Shown here in pieces: positions 53,499 through 62,143 of a DNA stretch of 64,000 bases (the first letter of the stretch is position 1; every line of letters starts with the position of its first letter). Origin of the DNA: Bradyrhizobium nitroreducens (GTDB lineage Bacteria > Pseudomonadota > Alphaproteobacteria > Rhizobiales > Xanthobacteraceae); assembly GCF_002776695.1 (NCBI RefSeq), contig NZ_LFJC01000003.1:4512896-4576895 (forward strand), in the 5' to 3' direction. A program made the translations under genes and the position numbers. Below the pieces are notes generated by a model. The model was not told the origin of the DNA. It was given only the letters and a program-made list of their open reading frames with translations, and did no database searches.

Positions 53499-56432
53499 CT
53501 ACCTCTTCTTCCACCCGCCCCGTCGCCCCGGCATCCCGCCCGTCGACTTCGGCGCGGGCCCGAACTCCGGGCCCGACTGCCGCGAGTCCGTCGGCTGGAT
53601 GATGCGGCTGGTGCTGCCGAACGGTTTTGCCGGCAGGCTCGGCTTCTCGCGATAGGGCAGCGATTCCGGGCCGTGCATCTCGTCGAGATGCGGCTTGTGC
53701 ACCTTCGAGCCGCTGCCGCCGCCGCTGGCTTTCAGCGCGGAGCTGACGGTCTTCTTCTTCATGGCGCTGACCGGCAGGTTGGCGGCGTCCCCGTACTTCT
53801 TGGCTCCGGCATAGGCACCGGCCTTGCCCGCCACCGCGCGCTGTTTGGCGGTGGGATCGTCCACCACGGCGAGCTCCGTCGCGCGCAGGCGCTTGACTTC
53901 GTCGCGGAGGCGGGCGGCTTCCTCGAAGTTCAGGTCGGCGGCGGCCTCGCGCATGCGCGTTTCCAGATCGGCGAGCACGGCTTCGAAATTGTGGCCGATC
54001 GAGATGACGTCGTCGGTCATGTCGTGGCCGCCGACCTCGACCAGCACGTGGTCGCGCTCGTAGACGGAGTTGAGGATGTCGCCGATCTGCTTCTTCACGC
54101 TCTCCGGCGTGATGCCGTTGGCGGTGTTGTACTCGACCTGCTTCTCGCGGCGGCGGTTGGTTTCCGCGATGGCGCGCTCCATCGAGCCCGTCATCTGGTC
54201 GGCATAGAGGATCACCTTGCCGTCGACGTTGCGCGCGGCGCGGCCGATGGTCTGAATCAAGGACGTTTCACTGCGCAAAAAACCTTCCTTGTCGGCATCG
54301 AGAATCGCGACCAGGGCGCATTCGGGAATGTCGAGGCCTTCGCGCAAGAGGTTGATGCCGACCAGCGCGTCGAAGGCGCCGAGACGCAAGTCGCGGATGA
54401 TCTCGATGCGCTCGATGGTGTCGATGTCGCTGTGCATGTAGCGGACGCGAATGCCCTGCTCGTGCAGATATTCGGTGAGGTCCTCCGCCATGCGTTTTGT
54501 GAGAACCGTGATCAGCGAGCGATAGCCGGCCTGCGCGGTGGCGCGGACCTCGCCGACGAGGTCGTCGACCTGGGTGCGGGCGGGCCGGATATCGACGGGC
54601 GGATCGATCAAGCCGGTAGGGCGAATGACCTGCTCGACGAACACGCCGCCGCTCTCGTTCAGCTCCCAGCCGCTCGGCGTCGCCGACACCGCGACCGTCT
54701 GCGGCCGCATCATGTCCCATTCCTCGAAGCGGAGCGGGCGGTTGTCCATGCAGGAGGGCAGGCGGAAGCCGTACTCGGCCAGCGTCGCCTTGCGGCGGAA
54801 GTCGCCGCGGAACATGGCGCCGATCTGCGGGATGGTGACGTGGCTTTCGTCGGCGAAGATCAGCGCGTTGTCGGGCACGTACTCGAACAGCGTCGGCGGC
54901 GGCTCGCCGGGCCGGCGGCCGGTGAGATAGCGCGAATAGTTCTCGATGCCGGCGCAGCTGCCCGTCGCCTCCATCATCTCGAGGTCGAAGGTGGTGCGCT
55001 GCTCCAGCCGCTGCGCTTCCAGGAGGCGCCCCTGGTTGTTGAGCTGATCGAGCCGCAGCTTCAACTCTGACTTGATCGACTTGATCGCCTGCACCAGCGT
55101 CGGGCGCGGCGTCACATAGTGCGAGTTGGCGTACATCTTGATGAATTCGAGCTCGTCCTGCTTGTGGCCGGTGAGCGGATCGAACTCCTCGATGGTCTCG
55201 ATGGTGTCGCCGAACAGGTTCACGCGCCAGGCGCGGTCCTCATAGTGAGCCGGGAAAATATCGATCACATCGCCGCGCACGCGAAAAGTGCCGCGGGTAA
55301 AGTCGGCCTGGGTGCGCTTGTACTGGAGCGCGACCAGGTCGGCGATCAGCTGGCGCTGGTCGATGCGCTCGCCCTTCTTCAGCGCGAAGGTCATCGCGGT
55401 GTAGGTCTCGACCGAGCCGATACCGTAGATGCAGGACACCGAGGCGACGATGATGACGTCGTCGCGTTCGAGCAGCGCGCGCGTCGCGGAGTGGCGCATG
55501 CGGTCGATCTGCTCGTTGATCGAGGAGTCCTTCTCGATATAGGTGTCGGTGCGCGGGACGTAGGCTTCCGGCTGGTAGTAATCGTAATAGGAGACGAAAT
55601 ACTCGACCGCGTTGTCCGGGAAGAAGTTCTTGAACTCGCCATAGAGCTGGGCGGCCAGCGTCTTATTCGGCGCCAGGATCAGCGCCGGGCGCTGCGTCTT
55701 CTCGATCACCTGCGCCATGGTGTAGGTCTTGCCCGAGCCGGTGACGCCGAGCAGCACCTGGGTGCGGTCGTTGCGCTGGATGCCTTCGACCAGCTCGGCG
55801 ATCGCGGTCGGCTGGTCGCCCTTCGGCTCATAGGACGATTTGATCTCGAAGCGCACGCCGCCTTCGGACTTTTCCGGGCGCGGCGGACGGTGCGGCGTCC
55901 AAACCTTGGTGGAGCCGTCGTCCTTGCGGAACTCCGGCCGGCCCTCGCGGATCAGCGACTCCAGCGCCTCCGCGGTCGCCTTGACGCCGAGCGCCTCCAT
56001 CTTGTTGCGCGGCGGACGCGCCAACGCTTCGGCATCGTCCTCCTCGGTGGGCAGGCCGAGCTGCCGCGCCAGTTCCGGATCGAGCGTCGGGATGGTGGCC
56101 GCGGTTCCGTAATTCGCCTGTGGTGCCTCCTCCAGTCCGCCCCCACCCTTTCCCTCCCCCGCACGCGGGGGAGGGTTGGGAGGGGGAGGGAAGTCCTTCG
56201 GCGTCGAGGCCCGCGCGCGATGTGCGGCGGCCTCGCCCCCGGCGCGGCGATCGCGCGAATTATCCGGCGGCGGCTGCAGCCCGGTCCCCGATCCCAGCCC
56301 GGCATCGCCGCGATTGATCGCGGGATTGAGCAGCTCGGCCAGCGCCGGCCCGATCGGCTGCACGTCAGGCCGGTGGGCTTTGGATTTGGGGGATTTGCCG
56401 GATTTTTCGGGGGATGCAGGTTTCTTCGCCAT
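53499..56432 (-). CDS. uvrB: UvrABC system protein B, with long N- and C-terminal extensions
   Basis: A 977-residue UvrB; the common length is about 670. The canonical protein starts near residue 194 ([17 protein letters not shown]) with the Walker A GVTGSGKT at 229-236, the beta-hairpin region with conserved aromatic residues ([11 protein letters not shown]), motifs IV-VI and a C-terminal UVR domain (about 830-865). The N-terminal 190 residues are low complexity; part of them (about 77-104) is read through a palindromic repeat. A basic C-terminal tail of about 110 residues follows the UVR domain. It partners UvrC, encoded at 19.2-21.2 kb. The DpnI-like gene follows on the same strand. Confidence 0.96.
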   Translation of the reverse strand: MAKKPASPEKSGKSPKSKAHRPDVQPIGPALAELLNPAINRGDAGLGSGTGLQPPPDNSRDRRAGGEAAAHRARASTPKDFPPPPNPPPRAGEGKGGGGLEEAPQANYGTAATIPTLDPELARQLGLPTEEDDAEALARPPRNKMEALGVKATAEALESLIREGRPEFRKDDGSTKVWTPHRPPRPEKSEGGVRFEIKSSYEPKGDQPTAIAELVEGIQRNDRTQVLLGVTGSGKTYTMAQVIEKTQRPALILAPNKTLAAQLYGEFKNFFPDNAVEYFVSYYDYYQPEAYVPRTDTYIEKDSSINEQIDRMRHSATRALLERDDVIIVASVSCIYGIGSVETYTAMTFALKKGERIDQRQLIADLVALQYKRTQADFTRGTFRVRGDVIDIFPAHYEDRAWRVNLFGDTIETIEEFDPLTGHKQDELEFIKMYANSHYVTPRPTLVQAIKSIKSELKLRLDQLNNQGRLLEAQRLEQRTTFDLEMMEATGSCAGIENYSRYLTGRRPGEPPPTLFEYVPDNALIFADESHVTIPQIGAMFRGDFRRKATLAEYGFRLPSCMDNRPLRFEEWDMMRPQTVAVSATPSGWELNESGGVFVEQVIRPTGLIDPPVDIRPARTQVDDLVGEVRATAQAGYRSLITVLTKRMAEDLTEYLHEQGIRVRYMHSDIDTIERIEIIRDLRLGAFDALVGINLLREGLDIPECALVAILDADKEGFLRSETSLIQTIGRAARNVDGKVILYADQMTGSMERAIAETNRRREKQVEYNTANGITPESVKKQIGDILNSVYERDHVLVEVGGHDMTDDVISIGHNFEAVLADLETRMREAAADLNFEEAARLRDEVKRLRATELAVVDDPTAKQRAVAGKAGAYAGAKKYGDAANLPVSAMKKKTVSSALKASGGGSGSKVHKPHLDEMHGPESLPYREKPSLPAKPFGSTSRIIQPTDSRQSGPEFGPAPKSTGGMPGRRGGWKKR
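56139..56191 (-). repeat. In-frame copy of a palindromic repeat within uvrB
   Basis: CCCTCCCCCGCACGCGGGGGAGGG forms the core of the same CTCCCCGC-type palindrome seen between genes at 26041, 30288, 36401, 58187 and elsewhere. Here it is translated as about residues 81-98 of UvrB ([19 protein letters not shown]). Confidence 0.85.
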
Positions 56433-56525
56433 GAGGCGAATATGGGACGAGTCCGCCCCGCAATAAAGGGCGAATGGTCCTCGCCATGCAGGCTGCTGAC
56501 AGCAGGTTGGCAGCAGCCTTTGGCC

Positions 56526-56756
56526 TCACGCCGCCGGCAGCGGTCCCTCGCCGTCTTCGCTCGCCTGATAGGGCTTGAGGATGTCGAGATGGATGCCGCC
56601 GCAATCGGTGCAACGCATGGTCCAGTACTCGCAGCCGGCGCGGCCGCCGATCACGCGGAGCACCGTCAGATCGCCGTCGCATTCCGGGCAGTTCGACAGC
56701 ACCGTGCGGGTGTAGATCCTCGGCCGTGACGTGTCTTCGAAGTCGATGACTGACAT
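56526..56756 (-). CDS. Small zinc-finger-like hypothetical protein
   Basis: A 76-residue protein. Two CxxC pairs (NCPECDG and RCTDCGG) about 22 residues apart suggest a zinc ribbon. It is preceded by a GGGGG-rich Shine-Dalgarno. No named family is recognised. Confidence 0.78.
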   Translation of the reverse strand: MSVIDFEDTSRPRIYTRTVLSNCPECDGDLTVLRVIGGRAGCEYWTMRCTDCGGIHLDILKPYQASEDGEGPLPAA

Positions 56757-56815
56757 GACCGGTTTACCCCCTTTGAGCGCTGCGCTGTCCCTGGTTCGCT
56801 GGCCGTCCCGCCCGC

Positions 56816-57040
56816 TTATTCGTCGTCGCTGTCGGTCCGGCGGCGGAAGCGGTCGATGTGATGCTTGGCGTCGGCGATCGCCGCGTTCTGATCGGGCCAG
56901 GCGAAACCGACCTCCATGGCCGGAAACAGCACGCCGTCGATCGCGACCGGGCTGAGATCGGCGCGGCGGATGCGGGCGTGCCAGAGGCCTTTGCCGGCCT
57001 CAAAAGATTCGATGTCAAAGCCGTCGTAGAGGGTCGTCAT
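56816..57040 (-). CDS. Small conserved hypothetical protein
   Basis: A 74-residue acidic protein (MTTLYDGFDIESFEAGKGLWHARI) with a predicted strand-rich core and an acidic C-terminus (RRRTDSDDE). No named domain. It precedes the zinc-finger-like gene on the same strand, about 60 nt apart, so they may be one transcript. Confidence 0.75.
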   Translation of the reverse strand: MTTLYDGFDIESFEAGKGLWHARIRRADLSPVAIDGVLFPAMEVGFAWPDQNAAIADAKHHIDRFRRRTDSDDE

Positions 57041-57182
57041 TGCAGTCCCCGAAAGTGTCCTGGTTCGCGTGTCTTGCTCGAGCGCCTTGTTGGAGGGTCA
57101 GGGGACCACGTTTGCGGATTTGCGTGTGTGAAGCCGTTCACAAGCGGCCGGCTTTTTTGCCTGGAGGCTTGCCGATGGGGTG

Positions 57183-58097
57183 TCAGTTCCGGGCGGTGGC
57201 GCGGCCCATCCGCCGCGGGCGCGCGGCGGGTTCCGCCGCGGCGCGCATGATCCAGCGGCGGAACGCGGCAAAGTCGCGCTGCTCGGTCTGGAAGCTGCGA
57301 TAGAGCAGGTACCAGCGCATGCCCTTGGGCACGGAGAGGTCGAACGGCGCCACCAGCCGCCCGGCGGCGAGGTCGTCGTCGATATAGGGGCGGATGCCCA
57401 TGGCGATGCCGAGCCCGTCGGCTGCGGCCTGCAGCGCCTGACCGTAGAACTGGAACTCCGGCCCGCGCGGATTGATGCGGGGGAGGTTCGCGGCCTTCAG
57501 CCAGATCGGCCAGTCCTCCGGCGAATGTTCGACGCGGATCAGGCTGGGGCCCTTGAGGTCCGCCGGGCGCTTCAGGCCGCTGGCGAGGCGGGGCACGCAG
57601 ACCGGCGTGAGGTCGCCGGCGAACAGCGGCTCGGCGACGAGGCCGGGCCAATCGCCGGTGCCGAGCTTGATGCCGCAGCTCCAGTCCTCGCCGAACGGCA
57701 CCGACGCGCCGCCGGTGGTGAAGCGCACCTCGATGTCGGGCTCCTCGCTGCGAAACTCCGACAGGCGCGGGATCAGCCAGCGCATCGCGAAGGTATGGCC
57801 GACGCCTATGGTGAGCACGCGGACGCTCGTCGGAGCCGTCACCTGCGCGGTGAGGCTGGCCAGCGCGTCGAAGATCGGCGTCAGCCCGCTCTGATAGGCG
57901 CGGCCGGCCTGCGTCAGCACCAGGCGGTTGGCCTTGCGCTCGAACAGCGCGACGCTGAGCCGCTCTTCGAGCAGATGCACCATGCGGCTGACCGCGGCCG
58001 CCGACACGCTCAGCTCCAGCCCGGCCGCGGCAAAGCTGCCGGTCCGCGCCGCCGCCTCGAATGCCTTGATGCCGTTGAGAAACAGCAGACGTCGCAA
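57183..58097 (-). CDS. LysR-family transcriptional regulator (GcvA-like)
   Basis: About 304 residues. The N-terminal HTH is LFLNGIKAFEAAARTGSFAAAGLELSVSAAAVSRMVHLLEE, and the C-terminal effector domain follows from about residue 90. The similarity of FQTEQRDFAAFRRWIM at the end fits the GcvA subgroup. The start is uncertain: no suitable ATG exists; TTG 58097, with AAGGGG upstream, is the best candidate, because the upstream frame runs into a palindromic repeat. It is divergent from the TauE/SafE exporter gene, the likely target. Confidence 0.85.
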   Translation of the reverse strand: MRRLLFLNGIKAFEAAARTGSFAAAGLELSVSAAAVSRMVHLLEERLSVALFERKANRLVLTQAGRAYQSGLTPIFDALASLTAQVTAPTSVRVLTIGVGHTFAMRWLIPRLSEFRSEEPDIEVRFTTGGASVPFGEDWSCGIKLGTGDWPGLVAEPLFAGDLTPVCVPRLASGLKRPADLKGPSLIRVEHSPEDWPIWLKAANLPRINPRGPEFQFYGQALQAAADGLGIAMGIRPYIDDDLAAGRLVAPFDLSVPKGMRWYLLYRSFQTEQRDFAAFRRWIMRAAAEPAARPRRMGRATARN

Positions 58098-58186
58098 ATG
58101 CAGGGCCCCTTGGACGATACCCTCAGGAAAGCTGAGGCCAGGCCAAGATAACTCAGTTTGCGAAGGGCGGGCAAGCGAGGCACGTT

Positions 58187-58330
58187 CCCCTTCGCCTCTC
58201 CCCGCGTGCGGGGAGAGGCCGACACGCGCAGCGTGGCGGGTGAGGGGGAGTCTCCGCGAGTCCAACTGCCACCGTCTCCGCGGAGGCTCCCCCTCACCCC
58301 AACCCTCTCCCCGCAAGCGGGGCGAGGGGG
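58187..58330. repeat. Palindromic repeat (CTCTCCCCGCGTGCGGGGAGAG family)
   Basis: A full copy with outer hairpins CCTCTCCCCGCGTGCGGGGAGAGG and CCCTCTCCCCGCAAGCGGGGCGAGGG, separated by a GGAGTCTCCGCGAG stretch. It lies in the LysR-exporter intergenic gap, adjoining any operator sequence. Confidence 0.9.
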
Positions 58331-58375
58331 AATGAGCAGTCTTCGTCCCTCACGCGCTTTCAGGAGATTCAATCC

Positions 58376-59155
58376 GTGACGCCCATCATGATCGCTGCCC
58401 TCGGATTGCTGATGGTCGGCACCGCGTTCCTGTCGGGGCTGTTCGGCATGGCGGGCGGGCTGATCCTGATCGGCGTGCTGCTCGCCCTGATGCCGCTGCC
58501 GACGGCGATGGTGCTGCACGCGATCACGCAGATGGCCTCGAACGGCTGGCGCGCGTTTCTGTGGCGGGCGCATATCCGCTGGCGGCCGGTGGTGAACTAC
58601 ATGGTCGGCGCAGCCGTCGCGCTCACGGCGTGGTCGCTCACCCGTTACGTGCCGGACAAGCCGACGGCGCTGCTCTTGCTCGGCATCACCCCGTTCATGG
58701 CGCGGCTGCTGCCGTCAAACATCAAGCCGGATCCCGATCGTCTCTGGCAAGGCACGGTCTACGGCACGATCTGCATGGGCCTGATGCTGATGACCGGCGT
58801 CTCCGGGCCGCTGCTCGACACCTTCTTCCTCGGCGGCGATTTCGGCCGGCGCGAGAAGGTGGCGACGAAAGCGATGTGCCAGCTCGTCAGCCATTTCACC
58901 AAGCTGATCTATTTCGGCGGCATCATCGACCAGGCGGCGAGCCTCGATCCCGTGCTCGCCGGCGTCGCGATTGCAGCCTCGATGCTCGGCACCACGCTGG
59001 CGCGGCGCATCCTGGAAGCGATGACCGACCAGCAATTCATCGCCTGGTCCAACAAGCTGATCACCACCATTGCCTGCTACTACATCGCCTATGGCGGCTG
59101 GCTGCTGCTTCGTGCGCCGGTGCTGGCCGCCTTCGACAAGGGAGGTTTGCAATGA
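58376..59155 (+). CDS. TauE/SafE-family (TSUP) anion exporter
   Basis: A 259-residue inner-membrane protein of about eight transmembrane helices. TSUP features are the start GMAGGLILIGVLLALMP and the second-half repeat GVSGPLLDTFFLGG. Members export sulfite, sulfoacetate or related small anions. The start is GTG at 58376, with AGGAG upstream. The next gene's ATG overlaps its TGA (ATGA). A divergent LysR gene is the probable regulator. Confidence 0.9.
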   Translation: MTPIMIAALGLLMVGTAFLSGLFGMAGGLILIGVLLALMPLPTAMVLHAITQMASNGWRAFLWRAHIRWRPVVNYMVGAAVALTAWSLTRYVPDKPTALLLLGITPFMARLLPSNIKPDPDRLWQGTVYGTICMGLMLMTGVSGPLLDTFFLGGDFGRREKVATKAMCQLVSHFTKLIYFGGIIDQAASLDPVLAGVAIAASMLGTTLARRILEAMTDQQFIAWSNKLITTIACYYIAYGGWLLLRAPVLAAFDKGGLQ

Positions 59156-59382
59156 GCGAGACTGCCGATCCGCTGGTGCTGGACTTCGTCGAATGGGTGG
59201 CGCGCGAGCCGCGCGCCTATGCCGAGGTGATCGCGACCTGGAAGACCTCGTGCCCGCGCCTCACCATCTGGGAGGACGCCGCCGATCGCGGCTACGTCGC
59301 ACGCCAGACGATCGCAGGCCTCGGGCTGGTCATCGCGGTGACGGAAGGCGGCGAGAGGCTGCTGCGCGCGAACGGGCGGTAA
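59152..59382 (+). CDS. Small conserved hypothetical protein coupled to the exporter
   Basis: A 76-residue soluble protein (MSETADPLVLDFVEWVAREP start) with short helices and a small strand-rich end (LVIAVTEGGERLL). It appears to be a compact winged-helix-like fold; no family is assigned. Its start overlaps the exporter stop, indicating translational coupling. Confidence 0.8.
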   Translation: MSETADPLVLDFVEWVAREPRAYAEVIATWKTSCPRLTIWEDAADRGYVARQTIAGLGLVIAVTEGGERLLRANGR

Positions 59383-59398
59383 CGCCTCGCCACATCGC

Positions 59399-59477
59399 CA
59401 TTGCGAGCGCCAGCGAAGCAATCCAGAATGTCTTTCGCGGCGGCAGTCTGGACAGCCTCGCTATGCTCGCAATGACG
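59399..59477. repeat. Palindromic repeat (TTGCGAGCGCCAGCGAAGCAATCC family)
   Basis: Arms CATTGCGAGCG and its relation CTCGCAATGACGG; the centre is rich in CGGC. It is related to 52266-52381. Confidence 0.82.
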
Positions 59478-59487
59478 GAACACCGCC

Positions 59488-60186
59488 ATGTCACTCAAGC
59501 TCTACGAACTCGTCGGCATCGACCCCTCGCGCCCGTTCAGCCCGTATTGCTGGCGCACGCGGATGGCGCTGGCGCATAAGGGATTGTCGGCGGAATCGCT
59601 GCCCTGGCGCTTCACCGAGAAGAGCGCGCTTGCGCCGCACGGCTCGGAAAAGGTCCCGGTGCTGCTGCATGACGGCAAGCCGGTGGTCGATTCCTGGACG
59701 ATCGCGACCTATCTCGAGGACACTTTCCCGGACCGTCCGTCGCTGTTCGGCGGCGAGGGCGGCCGGGCCATGGCGCGCATGATCAACGCCTTCGGCGACA
59801 TCGCCATCGTCGGCGGCATCTTTCCGCTCATCGTTGCCGACATCCCGAACAATCTTGCCGAGATCGACGCGGCCTATTTCCGCAAGTCGCGCGAGGCGCG
59901 CTTCGGCGGCAAGAGCCTTGAAGAGGTCATGGCGAGCCGCGACACCGGCGTGGTCGCCTTCCGCAAGTCGCTCGAGATCATGCGCCAGACCTTGAAGAAG
60001 CAGCCCTATCTCGGTGGGGCTGCGCCGAACTATGCCGACTACGTCGTGTTCGGCGGTTTCCAGTGGGCGCGCGTGGTGAGCCCGTTCAGGCTGCTGGAAG
60101 CCGATGACCCGGTTTATGCCTGGCGCGAAAAACTGCTCGACGCGTTCGACGGCATGGCAAGGCGATCGCCGGGGTTTGAGGTCTAA
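59488..60186 (+). CDS. Glutathione S-transferase family protein
   Basis: A 232-residue two-domain GST. The N-terminal thioredoxin-like domain has FSPYCWRTRMALAHKGL, with a Cys at the active-site position as in beta-etherase-like (LigE) GSTs, and VPVLLHDGKPVVDSWTI with the glutathione-binding Val-Pro and Asp-Ser. The C-terminal all-helical domain begins near residue 95. The substrate is unknown. Confidence 0.92.
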   Translation: MSLKLYELVGIDPSRPFSPYCWRTRMALAHKGLSAESLPWRFTEKSALAPHGSEKVPVLLHDGKPVVDSWTIATYLEDTFPDRPSLFGGEGGRAMARMINAFGDIAIVGGIFPLIVADIPNNLAEIDAAYFRKSREARFGGKSLEEVMASRDTGVVAFRKSLEIMRQTLKKQPYLGGAAPNYADYVVFGGFQWARVVSPFRLLEADDPVYAWREKLLDAFDGMARRSPGFEV

Positions 60187-60189
60187 ACT

Positions 60190-60278
60190 TCGTAGCCCGG
60201 ATGGAGCGCAGCGAAATCCGGGGGCCGGTGCCTGTGGAGGGATTCCCGGATTACGCTTGCGCTCCACCCGGGCTACGG
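60190..60278. repeat. Palindromic repeat (CGTAGCCCGGATGGAGC family)
   Basis: CGTAGCCCGGATGGAGCGCAGC pairs with GCGCTCCACCCGGGCTACG. Its last 28 bp overlap the coding end of the cysteine-rich gene at 60251. Confidence 0.85.
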
Positions 60279-60469
60279 ACGGCCTCCGCCGCTGCCTTGC
60301 GCAAGCATTCCCGGCACAGGCAGTCCTCACCCTCAATCGGCATCGGCAGCTTTGCTGTTTCTTCCGCGCACCAGCAATTGCCCGAGAGGTCGCAAGCAAA
60401 CTCGGCGCCGCAGCGGGAGCAGGCCAGGCGACGCGGTTCCTGCAACGGAAATTCTTTCGAAATTGTCAT
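60251..60469 (-). CDS. Cysteine-rich CWC-family protein
   Basis: A 72-residue protein with seven cysteines: CSRCGAEFAC, the CWC motif (NCWCAEE) and CLCRECL. This matches the cysteine-rich CWC family, of unknown function and probably metal-binding. The last residues (about 64-72, AVRSPGGAQA) are encoded by a palindromic repeat, implying that the original stop was lost to, or recreated by, the repeat. Confidence 0.85.
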   Translation of the reverse strand: MTISKEFPLQEPRRLACSRCGAEFACDLSGNCWCAEETAKLPMPIEGEDCLCRECLRKAAAEAVRSPGGAQA

Positions 60470-60584
60470 GGTCTGCGCCGAAGCTTCGCCGTCATTTTAA
60501 TGTCGGGTTCATCTCCCGACACCGTATATTACGCGACGTGCGTGATATCGGAAAGCGCGTCACGACGGCGCGAAGGACAATTTG

Positions 60585-62141
60585 ATGGCCCGCGATTCGC
60601 AAGCCGCGCTCGTTGCGCTCAACCGTTTTGGCTTCGGTGCCCGCGGCGGAGCGTCCGGCGATCTCATCAACGCGGCCTCCGATCCGCGCGGTTTCGTGAA
60701 GGCGGAGCTTGCGCGTCCCAGCGGTGTGCTGCTGGAGGCGCCCGGCCTGCAATCGACGCAGCAACTCGGGCAGGCCGTGTTCGCCTATCAGGATCAGGTC
60801 AAGCAGGCACGCGAAGCGGCGAAGGCAGCCGCGTCCACTGAAGCGCCGGCACAAGCGCCTGCCGATCAGAAGCCTGCTCTGCGCCGCAATCTGTCGCTGA
60901 ACGCAGCGGCGACCGAAGTTGCGGGCCAGATGGCCGATGCAAGGCCCGCCGACAATGCGGCGAAGCCGGAGACCATGCAGCCCAACATGGCTGCGCCGCA
61001 GCCCGCAAAGCCTGCACCGCAGCCGCTCAACGTGATCCAGAAAACCTTCCGCGCCGAGGCGCTGGCGCGTCTGCAGCGCGCGACGCTGGCCACCTGCGGC
61101 TTCACCGAGCGTCTCGTCGTGTTCTGGTCCAATCATTTCTGCATCTCCGCGGGCAAGGGCGAGCTGGCGCGGATCTGGGCCGGCGCGTTCGAACGCGAGG
61201 CGATCAGGCCGCACGTGCTCGGACGCTTCGCCGACATGCTGAAAGCGGTGGAGCAGCATCCCGCGATGCTGTTCTTCCTCGACAACCAGCAATCGCTCGG
61301 TCCGGATTCGCGCGCAGGCCAGAATCGCAAGCGCGGGCTGAACGAAAATCTCGCACGCGAGATCATGGAGCTGCATACGCTCGGGGTCGGGGGCGGCTAT
61401 ACGCAGGCCGACGTCACCTCGCTCGCCCGCATCATCACCGGCTGGACCTTCGCCGGACGACAGGGGCAGCTCGGGGCGCCCGGCTCCTTCGTGTTCAACA
61501 CCAATGCGCACCAGCCGGGCCCGCAGATGCTGCTCGGCAGGACCTACGAGCCGACGGGGCTGGCGCAGGGCGAAGCCGCGCTCGCCGACATCGCGCGGCA
61601 TCCCTCGACCGCGAATTTCATCGCCACCAAATTCGTCCGCCATTTCGTTGCCGACGAACCGCCTCCGGCGCTCGTTGCGCGCCTGCGCGACGTCTTCATC
61701 AAGACCGACGGCGATCTCAAGGCGCTTGCGACGGCGCTGGTCGATTCCGACGAGGCGTGGAAGGCACCGTTGACCAAGATGCGCAGCCCTTATGATTTCC
61801 TCGTCGCGAGCGGCAGGCTGCTCGCGCGGGTGCCGGAGGATCCCGGCGCCTATCTGAACAATCTGAACCTGCTGGGACAGCCGCTGTGGTCGCCGGCGGG
61901 GCCGAATGGTTTCCCGGATACCAACGCGGCCTGGGCTGCGCCCGAGGGGATGAAGCTCAGGCTCGATATCGCGGCGCAGATGGGTGCGCGGCTCGGCAAC
62001 AACATCGATCCGCTGGACCTGCTGGAATTTGCGGCGGCCGATGCGGCCTCCATCGACACGCGCAAAGCCATCGAGCGCGCGGAGTCGCGCCAGCAGGCGC
62101 TCGCGCTGCTCCTGATGTCGCCGGAAATGCAGAGGAGATGA
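60585..62141 (+). CDS. DUF1800-family protein
   Basis: A 518-residue protein of the DUF1800 family. Diagnostic segments are NRFGFGARGG at the start, RLVVFWSNHF, NENLAREIMELHTLGVGGGYTQ and IATKFVRHFVADEPP. An Ala/Pro/Gln-rich linker lies at about 80-150. The family is paired with DUF1501 proteins in many bacteria and is thought to be secreted or envelope-associated, but its function is unknown. ATG 60585 follows AAGGA. No N-terminal signal peptide is visible here. Confidence 0.9.
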   Translation: MARDSQAALVALNRFGFGARGGASGDLINAASDPRGFVKAELARPSGVLLEAPGLQSTQQLGQAVFAYQDQVKQAREAAKAAASTEAPAQAPADQKPALRRNLSLNAAATEVAGQMADARPADNAAKPETMQPNMAAPQPAKPAPQPLNVIQKTFRAEALARLQRATLATCGFTERLVVFWSNHFCISAGKGELARIWAGAFEREAIRPHVLGRFADMLKAVEQHPAMLFFLDNQQSLGPDSRAGQNRKRGLNENLAREIMELHTLGVGGGYTQADVTSLARIITGWTFAGRQGQLGAPGSFVFNTNAHQPGPQMLLGRTYEPTGLAQGEAALADIARHPSTANFIATKFVRHFVADEPPPALVARLRDVFIKTDGDLKALATALVDSDEAWKAPLTKMRSPYDFLVASGRLLARVPEDPGAYLNNLNLLGQPLWSPAGPNGFPDTNAAWAAPEGMKLRLDIAAQMGARLGNNIDPLDLLEFAAADAASIDTRKAIERAESRQQALALLLMSPEMQRR

Positions 62142-62143
62142 TC

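Noticed and set aside
58098-58316. The LysR gene's open frame extending to 58316
   Set aside because: The extra N-terminal 73 residues are translated from a palindromic repeat and precede the normal HTH start.
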